From positions 1-32,538 of the forward strand of contig CALWGY010000009.1 of NCBI GenBank assembly GCA_944380265.1: a DNA stretch of 32,538 nucleotides. Reading direction: 5' to 3'. The notes under the pieces were generated by a model. The model searched no databases, was not told the DNA's origin, and saw only the letters and a program-made list of their open reading frames with translations. Source of the DNA: an uncultured Clostridia bacterium. GTDB taxonomy: Bacteria; Bacillota; Clostridia; Christensenellales; UBA1242. Shown piece by piece: positions 32,429 to 32,538 of this stretch. How positions within the stretch are numbered: position 1 is the first letter of the stretch; the number at the start of each line of letters is the position of its first letter. Both the position numbers and the translations under genes were made by a program.

Positions 32429-32538
32429 AGTTGTAGGCAAGCAGCACTGAAAGTGATATTTGCATACAAGTGATTGTTTTTCAAACTGTGATGCCACTTT
32501 TAAGTGGATTTGCGCTTAGCAAATTGTTTTGCGAACAT
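32429..32538 (+). ncRNA. Structured RNA element, copy B (cut by window end)
   Basis: Begins AGTTGTAGGCAAG at the predicted +1 of a near-consensus promoter and follows copy A for about 69 bases with roughly four substitutions. The CCAC/GTGG helix has a different loop, and the next hairpin is ATTTGC-GCTTA-GCAAAT, preserving pairing with a changed sequence. CAGTT at the 5' end can also pair with AACTG in the conserved central stretch, so alternative folds are possible. Its 3' end and any downstream gene are outside the window, so an independent small RNA and a leader are both possible. Confidence 0.7.

Noticed and set aside
1..32538. CRISPR array or insertion sequence
   Set aside because: No regularly spaced direct repeats with unique spacers, and no transposase or integrase coding sequence in the window.

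Overview
The window looks like the chromosome of a very AT-rich, strictly anaerobic Firmicutes-type bacterium, probably an uncultured gut-type Clostridia or Bacilli relative. This rests on AGGAG-type ribosome binding sites, TTGACA/TATAAT promoters, pyruvate formate-lyase with its activase, and an oxygen-defence operon built on desulfoferrodoxin. The taxonomic guess is inference; no rRNA or complete tRNA is present.

Bases 1 to about 11,910 form the right part of an accessory, defence-type island. A tightly packed operon encodes a SAM-binding methyltransferase-like protein without a visible catalytic motif, an Eco57I-type adenine methyltransferase, a two-pass membrane protein with a long coiled-coil-like tail, and a GIY-YIG nuclease/superfamily 2 helicase. 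Next come a SLOG-family protein, a PHP-ATPase of the TrlF type broken by one extra base in an A10 tract, a HipB/HipA toxin-antitoxin pair, and a PIN-like nuclease gene broken by one missing base in an A5 tract. The island appears to end at the 3' part of a tRNA gene (anticodon loop to CCA, probably tRNA-Arg-UCG). This fits an attR left by integration into the tRNA. Two sets of helically phased short repeats sit just inside it.

Bases 12,000 to 32,538 look like resident chromosome. They carry a zincin-like metallopeptidase with a partner of unknown function, a PH-like membrane protein, a UDG-superfamily protein with an apparently leaderless mRNA, pflA/pflB and a CorA-type transporter. An ArsR-controlled operon follows (ArsR, thioredoxin, desulfoferrodoxin, FTR-like protein). 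Then come a YwaF-like membrane protein, an ABC-2 exporter with two unequal ATPases, an SDR/DUF2971 pair, EF-P, a PnuC-type transporter, a methionine gamma-lyase-family PLP enzyme and a PHP phosphoesterase. Most units are separated by clear intrinsic terminators.

The most unusual items are: a repeated, covarying structured RNA (about 19,531 and 32,429) with no class I recognise; the membrane/coiled-coil gene inside the restriction-like operon; the A10 frameshift in trlF; the phased repeats at the tRNA attachment site; and the ArsR operator placed over a redox-defence promoter.
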